Shown here piece after piece: positions 8,695 through 15,254 of a stretch of 15,254 nucleotides of DNA; the first letter of the stretch is position 1; every line of letters begins with the position of its first letter. Source of the stretch: Actinobacteria bacterium UBA5975 (GTDB lineage Bacteria; Actinomycetota; Actinomycetes; Nanopelagicales; Nanopelagicaceae); assembly GCA_002430075.1 (NCBI GenBank), contig DJBN01000028.1, positions 8,742 to 23,995 of the forward strand. Reading direction: 5' to 3'. The position numbers were made by a program, and so were the translations under genes. The notes below the pieces were generated by a model. It searched no databases. It was not told the origin of the DNA and worked only from the letters and a program-made list of their open reading frames with translations.

Positions 8695-11300
8695 TGCGCC
8701 GCCTCATTCCAGCTCTTACCAATTCCAACTGATACATCTAGCGGAGCTTTCAGTGGATATGCTCGCCCCATCTGTAAGCGCACCAGCTCTGAAACTTCTT
8801 CAATTTCATCTTTGACTACCTCAAGAATCAATTCATCGTGGACTTGAAGAAGCAAGCGAGATTTTACTTTGGCTTTGACTAACGCGAGCTGAACATTGAG
8901 CATCGCCTGTTTAATGATATCTGCTGCCGATCCTTGAATCGGAGCGTTAAGTGCCATGCGTTCTGCAACTTCGCGACGCTGACGATTGTCATGTAAAAGG
9001 TCTGGAAGATAACGTCTGCGACCCATCACAGTCTCTGTGTATCCAACTTTACGAGCATTTTCTACAACAGTCTTTAAATAATCTCTGATTCCTCCAAAGC
9101 GCTGGAAGTATCGATCCATCAGATCTTGTGCTGCAGGTGGAGATAGATCTAACTGTGCTGCAAGTCCATAGGAACTTAACCCATAGGCCAGACCGTAAGA
9201 CATAGCTTTAATCTGTCTACGCATCTCAGGGTCTACATCTGCGGGGCCAACTCCGAAGACCTCCGCTGCAACTGTTGCATGCAGATCTTCACCCGATTCA
9301 AATGCCGCAAGTAGATGTTTATCATCCGAAAGGTGAGCCATGATGCGCATCTCGATCTGGCTGTAATCGGCGGTAAGAAGTGCGTCATATCCACTTCCGG
9401 CGATGAAACAATCTCGGATTTTGCGACCTTCTTCGGTACGAACGGGAATGTTCTGCAGATTGGGAGCAACGGATGAGAGCCTTCCGGTTGCTGCAACTGT
9501 CTGTGCAAAATGGGTGTGAATACGATTATCTTCTCTAATTTCAACCAACAGGCCCTCAATAGTTGTTGCCAACTTCTTAGTCTCTCGAATTCGAAGGAGG
9601 GCAGCCAGAACAGGATGGGAAGTCTTCTCGTAAAGCCAGTTCAGTGCTTCGGCATCGGTGGTAAATCCCGTCTTGATCTTCTTCGTTTTAGGTAGTGCTA
9701 ATTCGTCAAAGAGGACGACTTGAAGCTGCTTAGGGGAAGCAACATTGAATTCGTGACCAGCCGCGCTGTGGGCGTTCTTGGTCTCGCGAGAAACTTCTGC
9801 TTCAAAGAATGCCGCCAACTTCTCAAGGGCCTTCTTATCGACTGCAATTCCCCGACTCTCCATCACGGCCAAGAGGTCTGCTATCGGTAATTCGAGTTCT
9901 TCATAGAGAGCGCTCAGCTTTCGGTCCTGTAGCTCTTTGGTGAGCGAGCCACGTAAGGCGAAGAGAGAACACGCTGCTGTCAGTAGTAATTGATCAGGTG
10001 AAGATTTATCGAGTTGGCTTCCATCCCCCCACCGTTCAAGTAGGTCTGAGACCTCTTGTGCGCGAACCCCAGGATTAACTAAGTAAGCCGCAAGGGAGGT
10101 ATCAAATGCGACTCCCCTTAATCCGTTATCGCGCGCTATTGATTTTGCGTTGTGAGCAATCTTCTCGACATCTGAGTTCTGCGCCCAATCCCCCATTGTG
10201 GATTCATGAACCAGGTAAGCAGTCGATCGATCGAGCGCCACCGCATAGCGATGGATTTTATCCTCGGTTATTTCGCAAGCAAGTGCAATTGGTCCTGAAT
10301 GTTGCATGATCTTCGCGGTCATCTCTTGAGGATTGAGAACAGCCGAGTCAATGTCTGAACCGAAGAGTGAGAGCTCGGACTCCTTTTTTTCTAACTTCTG
10401 CTCTCCTGTAGCCAGCGAGATTGGCTTGAGTCGATCTTTCAGCGTTCTGAATTCAAGTTGGTCAAAGAGAGATACAAGTTGTGAACCATCAACGCCGCTC
10501 CAGGCAAGTGAGTCAATATCAAATTCCATGGGGGCATCGTGAATCAGTTGGGTGAGTTCGCGGTTTCGAATCACATTATCAATATTGTCTCGAAGTGACT
10601 GGCCAACCTTTCCTCCCAGCTTGTCCACCTGTGCTAGCAATTCGACCAGAGAGCCATATTCAATAATCCATTTCGCTGCAGTCTTTTCACCGACCCCTGG
10701 AACCGAAGGCAGGTTATCGCTGGGGTCTCCGCGCAAAGCCGCAAAATCTGGATACTGCTCTGGAGTCATTGCATACTTTGCCATGACTGCCTCTGGCGTC
10801 ATTCGAGCCATTTCGCTGACGCCACGTTTTGGATATAAGACCGTGGTCTGATGACTTACCAATTGAAAGCTGTCACGGTCCCCTGTGCAGATCAGAACCT
10901 CTGCGCCCTCCTTTTCGGCTCGCTTAGTAATTGTTGCAATAATGTCATCGGCTTCATAACCCTCAATTTCAAATTGGTTTATTCCAAATCCCTTAACCAG
11001 CTCATGAAGAAATGACATCTGCGACCGAAACTCATCGGGAGTCTTTGCTCTATTTGCCTTGTACTCAGGGAATATCTCTGTGCGAAATGTCTTACGTGAA
11101 ACATCGAAGGCCACAGCTACATGGGTGGGTTTTTCATCCTTAAGCAGTGAGATCATCATGGTCGCAAAGCCGTAAATTGCATTTGTATGTTGCCCCTGGG
11201 CTGTTGTGAAGTTTTCGGCCGGAAGAGCAAAGAAGGCGCGATAGGCCATCGAGTGTCCATCAATCAGGAGAACTCGCTTTGTAACGCTCACAGCGCACAT
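8691..11300 (-). CDS. polA: DNA polymerase I
   Basis: Pol I fills excision gaps after UvrABC and removes primers during replication. The 869 residues start with a 5'-3' exonuclease domain (about 1-300), seen in LLIDGHSMAYRAFF, TGDRDSFQL and LRGDPSDNLP followed by the helix-hairpin-helix PGVGEKTAAKW. The central 3'-5' exonuclease domain is degenerate: the first metal-site motif reads ALACEIT, with an Ala341 where an Asp is needed, and the second and third motifs are not recognisable. The polymerase domain is intact: motif A TADYSQIEMR with Asp645, motif B RRQIKAMSYGLAYG with Tyr702, motif C QVHDELILE with Asp822. The ATG at 11298-11300 gives an actinobacterial N-terminus. There is no Shine-Dalgarno site; a TATACC box 5 nt upstream suggests a leaderless message. 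A GTG three codons in (11289-11291) is a weaker alternative. Confidence 0.97.
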   Translation of the reverse strand: MCAVSVTKRVLLIDGHSMAYRAFFALPAENFTTAQGQHTNAIYGFATMMISLLKDEKPTHVAVAFDVSRKTFRTEIFPEYKANRAKTPDEFRSQMSFLHELVKGFGINQFEIEGYEADDIIATITKRAEKEGAEVLICTGDRDSFQLVSHQTTVLYPKRGVSEMARMTPEAVMAKYAMTPEQYPDFAALRGDPSDNLPSVPGVGEKTAAKWIIEYGSLVELLAQVDKLGGKVGQSLRDNIDNVIRNRELTQLIHDAPMEFDIDSLAWSGVDGSQLVSLFDQLEFRTLKDRLKPISLATGEQKLEKKESELSLFGSDIDSAVLNPQEMTAKIMQHSGPIALACEITEDKIHRYAVALDRSTAYLVHESTMGDWAQNSDVEKIAHNAKSIARDNGLRGVAFDTSLAAYLVNPGVRAQEVSDLLERWGDGSQLDKSSPDQLLLTAACSLFALRGSLTKELQDRKLSALYEELELPIADLLAVMESRGIAVDKKALEKLAAFFEAEVSRETKNAHSAAGHEFNVASPKQLQVVLFDELALPKTKKIKTGFTTDAEALNWLYEKTSHPVLAALLRIRETKKLATTIEGLLVEIREDNRIHTHFAQTVAATGRLSSVAPNLQNIPVRTEEGRKIRDCFIAGSGYDALLTADYSQIEMRIMAHLSDDKHLLAAFESGEDLHATVAAEVFGVGPADVDPEMRRQIKAMSYGLAYGLSSYGLAAQLDLSPPAAQDLMDRYFQRFGGIRDYLKTVVENARKVGYTETVMGRRRYLPDLLHDNRQRREVAERMALNAPIQGSAADIIKQAMLNVQLALVKAKVKSRLLLQVHDELILEVVKDEIEEVSELVRLQMGRAYPLKAPLDVSVGIGKSWNEAAH

Positions 11301-11305
11301 CTTAG

Positions 11306-11312
11306 GTATAAA
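11306..11312. promoter_or_regulatory. Shared bidirectional -10 region between polA and the thioesterase gene
   Basis: Only 22 bp (11301-11322) separate two divergent start codons. On the plus strand TATAAA (11307-11312, five of six consensus bases) ends 10 nt before the thioesterase ATG. On the minus strand TATACC (11311 down to 11306) ends 5 nt before the polA ATG. Both would put the transcription start at or next to the start codon. No Shine-Dalgarno sequence precedes either gene, in keeping with leaderless mRNAs, which are common in actinobacteria. No clear -35 was found for either. Confidence 0.5.
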
Positions 11313-11322
11313 CTCATCGACT

Positions 11323-11733
11323 ATGACGCAGCCAGATTACTTAGCAATCATCAAAGAACGTGGCCAAGGAGCTCTCGATATCAAGATGGGTATCGAGATG
11401 CTGGAAGTCTCACCTGAACGCCTCGTGGCTCGAATGCCAGTTGAGGGCAATACCCAACCCATCGGACTCTTGCATGGTGGAGCAAACGTTGTTCTTGCAG
11501 AATCTCTTGGCTCTATCGGTACCCAATTACATGCAGGTCCTGATCGAAAGGTTGTTGGTGTCGATATCAACGCAACTCACCACAAATCAGCAACCAGCGG
11601 ATACGTAACAGCAGTTGCTACGCCAGTTTCCTTAGGGCGCACGCTCTGTGTCTATGAGATTGTAATAACAAATGAGGCAGGTCAGCGAACTTGTACAGCT
11701 CGCATAACCTGCCTCATCCTTAATAAGGATTAA
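11323..11733 (+). CDS. Hotdog-fold acyl-CoA thioesterase, PaaI/YdiI-like
   Basis: This 136-residue protein belongs to the hotdog thioesterases that hydrolyse aryl- or acyl-CoA thioesters in the cytosol. The hallmark segment at residues 45-64 reads QPIGLLHGGANVVLAESLGS, with the conserved His51-Gly-Gly and Glu60 in the position of the catalytic glutamate of YdiI/MenI-type enzymes. The following VGVDINATHHKSATSG segment is the usual second strand and substrate-pocket region. Similarity to YdiI suggests a possible role on 1,4-dihydroxy-2-naphthoyl-CoA in menaquinone synthesis, but no menaquinone gene is nearby, so a general housekeeping CoA thioesterase is equally possible. It is transcribed divergently from polA across 22 bp and converges on livF with a 17-bp gap. 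Its last codons contain the hairpin that probably ends the liv operon on the other strand. Confidence 0.88.
   Translation: MTQPDYLAIIKERGQGALDIKMGIEMLEVSPERLVARMPVEGNTQPIGLLHGGANVVLAESLGSIGTQLHAGPDRKVVGVDINATHHKSATSGYVTAVATPVSLGRTLCVYEIVITNEAGQRTCTARITCLILNKD
11672..11717 (-). terminator. Probable terminator of the liv operon, lying inside the thioesterase gene
   Basis: A perfect 11-bp inverted repeat, ATGAGGCAGGT at 11672-11682 and ACCTGCCTCAT at 11707-11717, encloses a 24-nt loop with a second nested stem (GCGA 11685-11688 with TCGC 11700-11703). Read on the minus strand it follows the livF stop by about 33 nt and is followed by UUUGUUAUUA, a weak U-rich tract. Read on the plus strand it is coding sequence and lacks a U-run. 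The hairpin is certain as sequence; its efficiency as a terminator is inferred. Confidence 0.55.
11716..11730. repeat. Short palindrome between the thioesterase and livF stops
   Basis: ATCCTTAATAAGGAT has 6-bp arms (11716-11721 and 11725-11730) around AAT. It is next to the 11-bp inverted repeat and just before the thioesterase TAA. Its A/T-rich short stem has no T-run, so alone it is not a good terminator. It may add to the 3'-end structure of either transcript. Confidence 0.6.
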
Positions 11734-11750
11734 TCTCCAACTCTTCCTAC

Positions 11751-12470
11751 TTAGTGCGCACCGGTTCCAAGGTATGCCTCGCGGACAGCTGGATCATTGA
11801 GTAAATCTGAGGCTGCCGCTTCTTTCGTAACATTTCCAGTTTCGAGAATATAAGCACGATCTGCGCGTTGTAGCGCCTGCTGTGCATTCTGTTCAACAAG
11901 GAGAATTGTCACGCCTTGTTTATTGATCTCAGTAATAATGCGGAAGATATTTGCGATCATCTGTGGCGCAAGTCCCATAGACGGCTCATCCAAGAGCAGT
12001 ACCTTCGGGCGAGCCATGAGGGCGCGACCCATCGCAAGCATCTGTTGTTCACCGCCTGAAAGAGTTCCGCCAGCTTGAGCCGTACGTTCCTTCAAGCGAG
12101 GGAAGAGACCATAAACAAGTTCGAGATCTTCAACCATTTCATCTTTGCGACTCTTACGATTGAACTTACCCATCTCTAGGTTTTCAAGAACTGTCATTCC
12201 AGGAAAGATTCCGCGGCCTTCTGGAACCTGAGAGATACCGAGGTCTACACGTTTATGTGCCGGAATCTTGTTAAGGTCGACGCCATCAAAGGTGATGCTG
12301 CCACTGGTAACTGGGCGAAGTCCAGAAATGGTTTTAAGGATTGTTGTCTTTCCAGCACCATTAGCTCCGATAAGAGTGACTATTTCACCTTGATTGACAA
12401 CAACCGATACACCCTTAATCGCTTCGATCTTGCCGTAGTGAACTCGGAGATCTTTAATTTCAAGACGCAT
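11751..12470 (-). CDS. livF: Branched-chain amino acid ABC transporter, ATP-binding protein LivF
   Basis: One of the two ATPases that drive the LivHM permease in import of leucine, isoleucine and valine. The 239 residues carry Walker A GANGAGKT (35-42), the Q-loop and QVPEGRGIFPGMTVLENL segment typical of LivF, the signature LSGGEQQMLAMGRAL near residue 138, Walker B LLLDEPSMGLAPQ, and a switch histidine replaced by Gln in LLVEQNAQQA, which is normal for this subfamily. The ATG (12468-12470) is preceded by a strong AGGAG (12480-12484) 9 nt upstream, and the gene overlaps the end of livG by 11 nt. It is the last gene of the operon. Assignment to LivF rather than another HAAT-family ATPase rests on the pairing with livG, livM and livH; related transporters for urea or amides cannot be strictly excluded. 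Confidence 0.92.
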   Translation of the reverse strand: MRLEIKDLRVHYGKIEAIKGVSVVVNQGEIVTLIGANGAGKTTILKTISGLRPVTSGSITFDGVDLNKIPAHKRVDLGISQVPEGRGIFPGMTVLENLEMGKFNRKSRKDEMVEDLELVYGLFPRLKERTAQAGGTLSGGEQQMLAMGRALMARPKVLLLDEPSMGLAPQMIANIFRIITEINKQGVTILLVEQNAQQALQRADRAYILETGNVTKEAAASDLLNDPAVREAYLGTGAH

Positions 12471-13236
12471 CTGCGGGCACTCCTAGGTAAGCCTCGATAA
12501 CTCGAGGGTCATTTTGAACGATGGTTGGCAAGTCATCTGCGATCTTCTGACCAAAGTCAAGGACTACAACACGATCTGAGATTCCCATAATGAGCGACAT
12601 ATCGTGCTCGATCAGCAGAATCGTATAACCGGTATCGCGAATCTTTTTGATCAGGTCTGCCAGCTCCACCTTCTCGGCAGGATTAAATCCTGCTGCAGGT
12701 TCATCGAGTAATAGGACTTCTGGTTCGGTTCCGAGCGCTCGTGCAATCTCTAAACGTCGCTGATCTCCGTAAGGCAGATTCTTAGCCAATTGATCAGAGC
12801 GGTGATCAATACCTACCAACTTTAAAAGTTCGTGCGCTCGTTCACTACCTGAACGTTCTTCTCTTCTATTTAAGGGAGTTCCAAAAAGGGCGCGCACTAG
12901 ACCTGTTCGCTTATGAACATCTGTGGCTACGATGACATTATCAAGTGCGGTCATCTCGCCAAATAGGCGAACATTTTGGAAAGTTCTGGCTAAACCAGTC
13001 TTTGTGACTTGGTGTTTCTTGAGACCAAGAATACTTTTCTCTTTGAAGAGGATCTCGCCTGAAGTAGCTGGGTAGACGCCTGTAATAACATTAAAGACTG
13101 TTGTCTTTCCAGCACCGTTAGGTCCAATGAGCGCACAAATCTCACCACGGTTCACATGAAAATCAACGCTATCTAGAGCAGTCACACCGCCAAACTTGAT
13201 GGTGACCTGCTTCAACTCCAGAACCTTCTCGCTCAT
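12460..13236 (-). CDS. livG: Branched-chain amino acid ABC transporter, ATP-binding protein LivG
   Basis: The second ATPase of the Liv importer. It shows Walker A GPNGAGKT (about residues 38-45 from this start), the LivG-specific LARTFQNVRLFGEMTALDNV stretch, the family's altered signature LPYGDQRRLEIARAL, Walker B LLLDEPAAGFNP and switch histidine LLIEHDMSLIM. The C-terminal IEAYLG is the usual LivG ending. I chose the ATG at 13234-13236, giving 258 residues. A GTG one codon upstream (13237-13239) is also possible: the ribosome binding site AGAGAGG (13246-13252) is 6 nt from the GTG and 9 nt from the ATG. Either start overlaps the livM stop, so translation is coupled. It is third in the livH-M-G-F order. 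Confidence 0.93.
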   Translation of the reverse strand: MSEKVLELKQVTIKFGGVTALDSVDFHVNRGEICALIGPNGAGKTTVFNVITGVYPATSGEILFKEKSILGLKKHQVTKTGLARTFQNVRLFGEMTALDNVIVATDVHKRTGLVRALFGTPLNRREERSGSERAHELLKLVGIDHRSDQLAKNLPYGDQRRLEIARALGTEPEVLLLDEPAAGFNPAEKVELADLIKKIRDTGYTILLIEHDMSLIMGISDRVVVLDFGQKIADDLPTIVQNDPRVIEAYLGVPADAS

Positions 13237-14282
13237 CACAGTGAACCTCTCTTAGTTAGCTTCTCGCGCTTTTTGCGCGGAAGAAGACCATCCGGTCGCA
13301 GATTCATCATGAGAATTAGGACGGCACCAAATACCAACTGGCGGGCATCCGAAATAAAGCGAATACGTTCTGGCAGATAGGCCAAAATAGAAGCCCCCAC
13401 GACCACTCCCCAAATATTTCCAATACCGCCGAAAACCACACACCCAAGAATCAGAATTGAAACTTCAAATTTAAACATATCGGGTGAAATGACCATTGTT
13501 TTAGAGGCATAAAGCACTCCAGCAGCACCGCCCACGGCACCCCCGATTACAAAAGACCATAACTTGTAGATCAAGGTATTTACTCCCATAAGGGAGGCAA
13601 CATCCTCATCTTGGCGAATAGCTTCCCAAGCCCTACCTGGACGACGGATGGTAAATCGCCTAATCATCCAAATAACAAGAAGAATCATTCCTAGGACAAG
13701 CCAGAAATAATGCGAAGGATTCTCAAGTGAAAAATCCAAACCGAGAATGGCAGGCGGGTTAGGGATTCCTGGGATCCCATCAGGGCCCTTTGTGATTTTT
13801 AGATTGAGGGCAACGATACGAATAATTTCACCAAACCCTAAAGTAATTATCGCAAGATAATCCCCTCTTAATCGCAGCGCAGGCAATCCAAGCATCACGC
13901 CCGCAACCATGGCAAAGGCAATTCCGAAGGGAAGAACTTCCCATGTATTCCACCCCAGGGTAGTTGACATGATTGCTTGGGTGTAGGCACCAATAGCAAA
14001 GAAGGCGACATATCCTAAATCAAGTAAGCCAGATTTTCCCACCACGATATTGAGGCCAAGAGCCATGAGAACAAACATTCCTACTGGATATACCAACACG
14101 TTCTCGAAGGAAGTAATAGGGGTATTAAGAAAAGAGGTTGGTCCCCAGGATGCTGCAAAGGGTAAAAGTGCCACTAGACCAATAAGAACGAGGGTGAAAG
14201 TCACTCTCGTTTGCCGATTCCAGCCTTCCCAGAGATTGGCGCCAAAATCACGTAAATTAAATCGACTCTTTAGATTAGCCAT
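13236..14282 (-). CDS. livM: Branched-chain amino acid ABC transporter, permease LivM
   Basis: LivM is one of the two membrane subunits of the importer. The protein of about 348 residues has a hydrophilic N-terminus, a hydrophobic segment at about 28-48, then closely packed membrane segments. Characteristic stretches include LGLNIVVGKSGLLDLGYVAF, LRLRGDYLAIITLGFGEIIR (the coupling-loop region that contacts the ATPases) and the GRAWEAIRQDEDVASLMGVN segment of this family. The C-terminus RPDGLLPRKKR is a common LivM ending. Two adjacent ATGs occur at 14283-14285 and 14280-14282. The GAGG site (14288-14291) is 2 nt from the first and 5 nt from the second, so the second is preferred. It overlaps the livH stop by one base (TGATG). 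Confidence 0.93.
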   Translation of the reverse strand: MANLKSRFNLRDFGANLWEGWNRQTRVTFTLVLIGLVALLPFAASWGPTSFLNTPITSFENVLVYPVGMFVLMALGLNIVVGKSGLLDLGYVAFFAIGAYTQAIMSTTLGWNTWEVLPFGIAFAMVAGVMLGLPALRLRGDYLAIITLGFGEIIRIVALNLKITKGPDGIPGIPNPPAILGLDFSLENPSHYFWLVLGMILLVIWMIRRFTIRRPGRAWEAIRQDEDVASLMGVNTLIYKLWSFVIGGAVGGAAGVLYASKTMVISPDMFKFEVSILILGCVVFGGIGNIWGVVVGASILAYLPERIRFISDARQLVFGAVLILMMNLRPDGLLPRKKREKLTKRGSL

Positions 14283-15235
14283 CATGTCCTCGTTTGCTGA
14301 ACTGCTTCACCGAATAGACCATTTGGTCTAAATAAAAGAACTGTAACCAAAATAACGAAAACTGTAACTGCCTTCCATTGTGAACCAAGGATTGCCGACG
14401 CAAACTGTTCGACCATTCCAAGGGCTAAGCCTCCGAAAAACGCACCACGGATATTGCCAATTCCGCCCATAATGGCCGCAGTAAAGGCAGCGATGCCCAT
14501 TGTGAAACCTACATTAAATACAGTATTTTCATAGACAGTCGTGTAGAGAAAAGCTGCAGCCCCTGTGGTGAGCCCACCAATCATGAATGTTAAAGTCACA
14601 ACTTTATTGATATTGATACCCATCAATTTGGAATTCTCTTCTGAAAGTGAGACCGCTCTGATTGCCTTACCGAACCTAGAGAGATTTACGAATCGATCAA
14701 GAAGAATAAAGATAAGAATCGGAGCCACGATTACCAACATCGTATCGATGCGGAAGTTCGCTCCCGCAACTTCACCGAAGGTCCACTTTTCCAATAATCT
14801 GGGAGCGGTCTTAGGCCGAGAGTTTGTGAAGATTCGCATAGCTTCCAGAAGAAAGATTGATACGCCAATAGCTGAAATGAGAGATGAGAGACGACTAGCG
14901 CCTCGTGCTCGCAATCTACGATAAGCAACGAGTTCTACCAAGACTGCCAGCAGTGCACATGCAATCATTGATCCGACAAGGGCTAGAACTAAATGGCCTA
15001 CTAACTTAAATCCGTGGAGCGGTTGTGTTGCAACAGGATTTCCGAGCAGATTGACTTCAACCCATAAGGTTGCAAACGTTCCAAACATAAATACTTCAGA
15101 GTTTGCAAAGTTGATGAGGCGTAAAACTCCATAGACCATTGTGTAGCCCAGGGCCACTAAAGAGTAGATCAGGCCAAGAGCGAGTCCTTGGAGCGCCAAG
15201 GACCAGAACTGCGACGTTATTACTTCAAAATTCAT
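14282..15235 (-). CDS. livH: Branched-chain amino acid ABC transporter, permease LivH
   Basis: LivH is the other membrane subunit of the importer. The 317-residue protein begins with a short N-terminus and the family's first block, LALGLIYSLVALGYTMVYG followed by VLRLINFANSEVFMFG. Further blocks are the RAVSLSEENSKLMGININKV cytoplasmic loop, which contacts the ATPases, and the IAAFTAAIMGGIGNIRGAFFG and LLFRPNGLFGE stretches near the end. About eight hydrophobic segments are visible. The ATG at 15233-15235 is 9 nt from an AAGGA site (15245-15249). A TTG three codons upstream (15242-15244) abuts that site directly and is unlikely. The gene heads the part of the operon seen here; the binding-protein gene is expected upstream, beyond the window. 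Confidence 0.93.
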   Translation of the reverse strand: MNFEVITSQFWSLALQGLALGLIYSLVALGYTMVYGVLRLINFANSEVFMFGTFATLWVEVNLLGNPVATQPLHGFKLVGHLVLALVGSMIACALLAVLVELVAYRRLRARGASRLSSLISAIGVSIFLLEAMRIFTNSRPKTAPRLLEKWTFGEVAGANFRIDTMLVIVAPILIFILLDRFVNLSRFGKAIRAVSLSEENSKLMGININKVVTLTFMIGGLTTGAAAFLYTTVYENTVFNVGFTMGIAAFTAAIMGGIGNIRGAFFGGLALGMVEQFASAILGSQWKAVTVFVILVTVLLFRPNGLFGEAVQQTRT

Positions 15236-15254
15236 ATCAACCAATCCTTACGGG

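Noticed and set aside
11716..11730. ATCCTTAATAAGGAT palindrome as a terminator for the thioesterase gene
   Set aside because: The stem is short and A/T-rich and has no T-run after it, so I kept it only as a repeat.
12460..13236. ABC signature in livG reads LPYGDQ instead of LSGGQ
   Set aside because: This variant is normal for LivG ATPases and does not indicate an inactive subunit.
1..15254. Mobile elements, phage genes, CRISPR arrays, toxin-antitoxin or defence genes
   Set aside because: No integrase, transposase, regularly spaced repeat or terminal inverted repeats were seen; every long reading frame with family features is housekeeping or transport.

Overview
The window looks like a low-GC actinobacterial chromosome (mid to upper 40s % GC by eye). 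The UvrA, UvrB, PolA and ribosomal protein S1 sequences are all of actinobacterial type. The gene neighbourhood (branched-chain amino acid ABC genes, a hotdog thioesterase, polA, rpsA, coaE, uvrB, uvrA, uvrC) is one I associate with Actinobacteria. The modest GC and very tight packing suggest a streamlined lineage such as the freshwater acI group (Nanopelagicales). That assignment is an inference, since no 16S rRNA gene or species marker is present.

Layout from low to high coordinates. Positions 1-5846 hold the excinuclease genes read leftward: coaE, uvrB, uvrA and the first 103 codons of uvrC. They are joined by a 4-nt gap, a 4-nt overlap and a 2-nt gap, so they look like one transcription unit. 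Positions 5847-5969 hold a strong hairpin terminator downstream of rpsA, then the coaE leader. Positions 5970-7316 are rpsA (S1), which starts at a TTG. Positions 7317-7467 are a divergent regulatory region. Positions 7468-8694 hold a rightward MFS transporter, which meets leftward polA (8691-11300) tail to tail with overlapping stop codons. A 22-bp gap separates polA from the rightward thioesterase gene (11323-11733). Positions 11751-15235 hold the leftward livH-livM-livG-livF operon for branched-chain amino acid uptake; its binding-protein gene is probably beyond the right edge.

Functionally the window is housekeeping: excision repair and repair synthesis (UvrABC, PolA), translation (S1), CoA synthesis (CoaE), amino acid import (Liv), one unassigned exporter-like MFS protein and one acyl-CoA thioesterase. 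No gene looks broken, and I saw no mobile element, tRNA, rRNA, CRISPR array or prophage. I did not find a new biological system. The points worth a second look are architectural: a terminator embedded in a convergent gene, a 22-bp divergent promoter with probable leaderless starts, a TTG-only start on rpsA with a repeated leader, and a long-loop terminator at the boundary with the repair operon.
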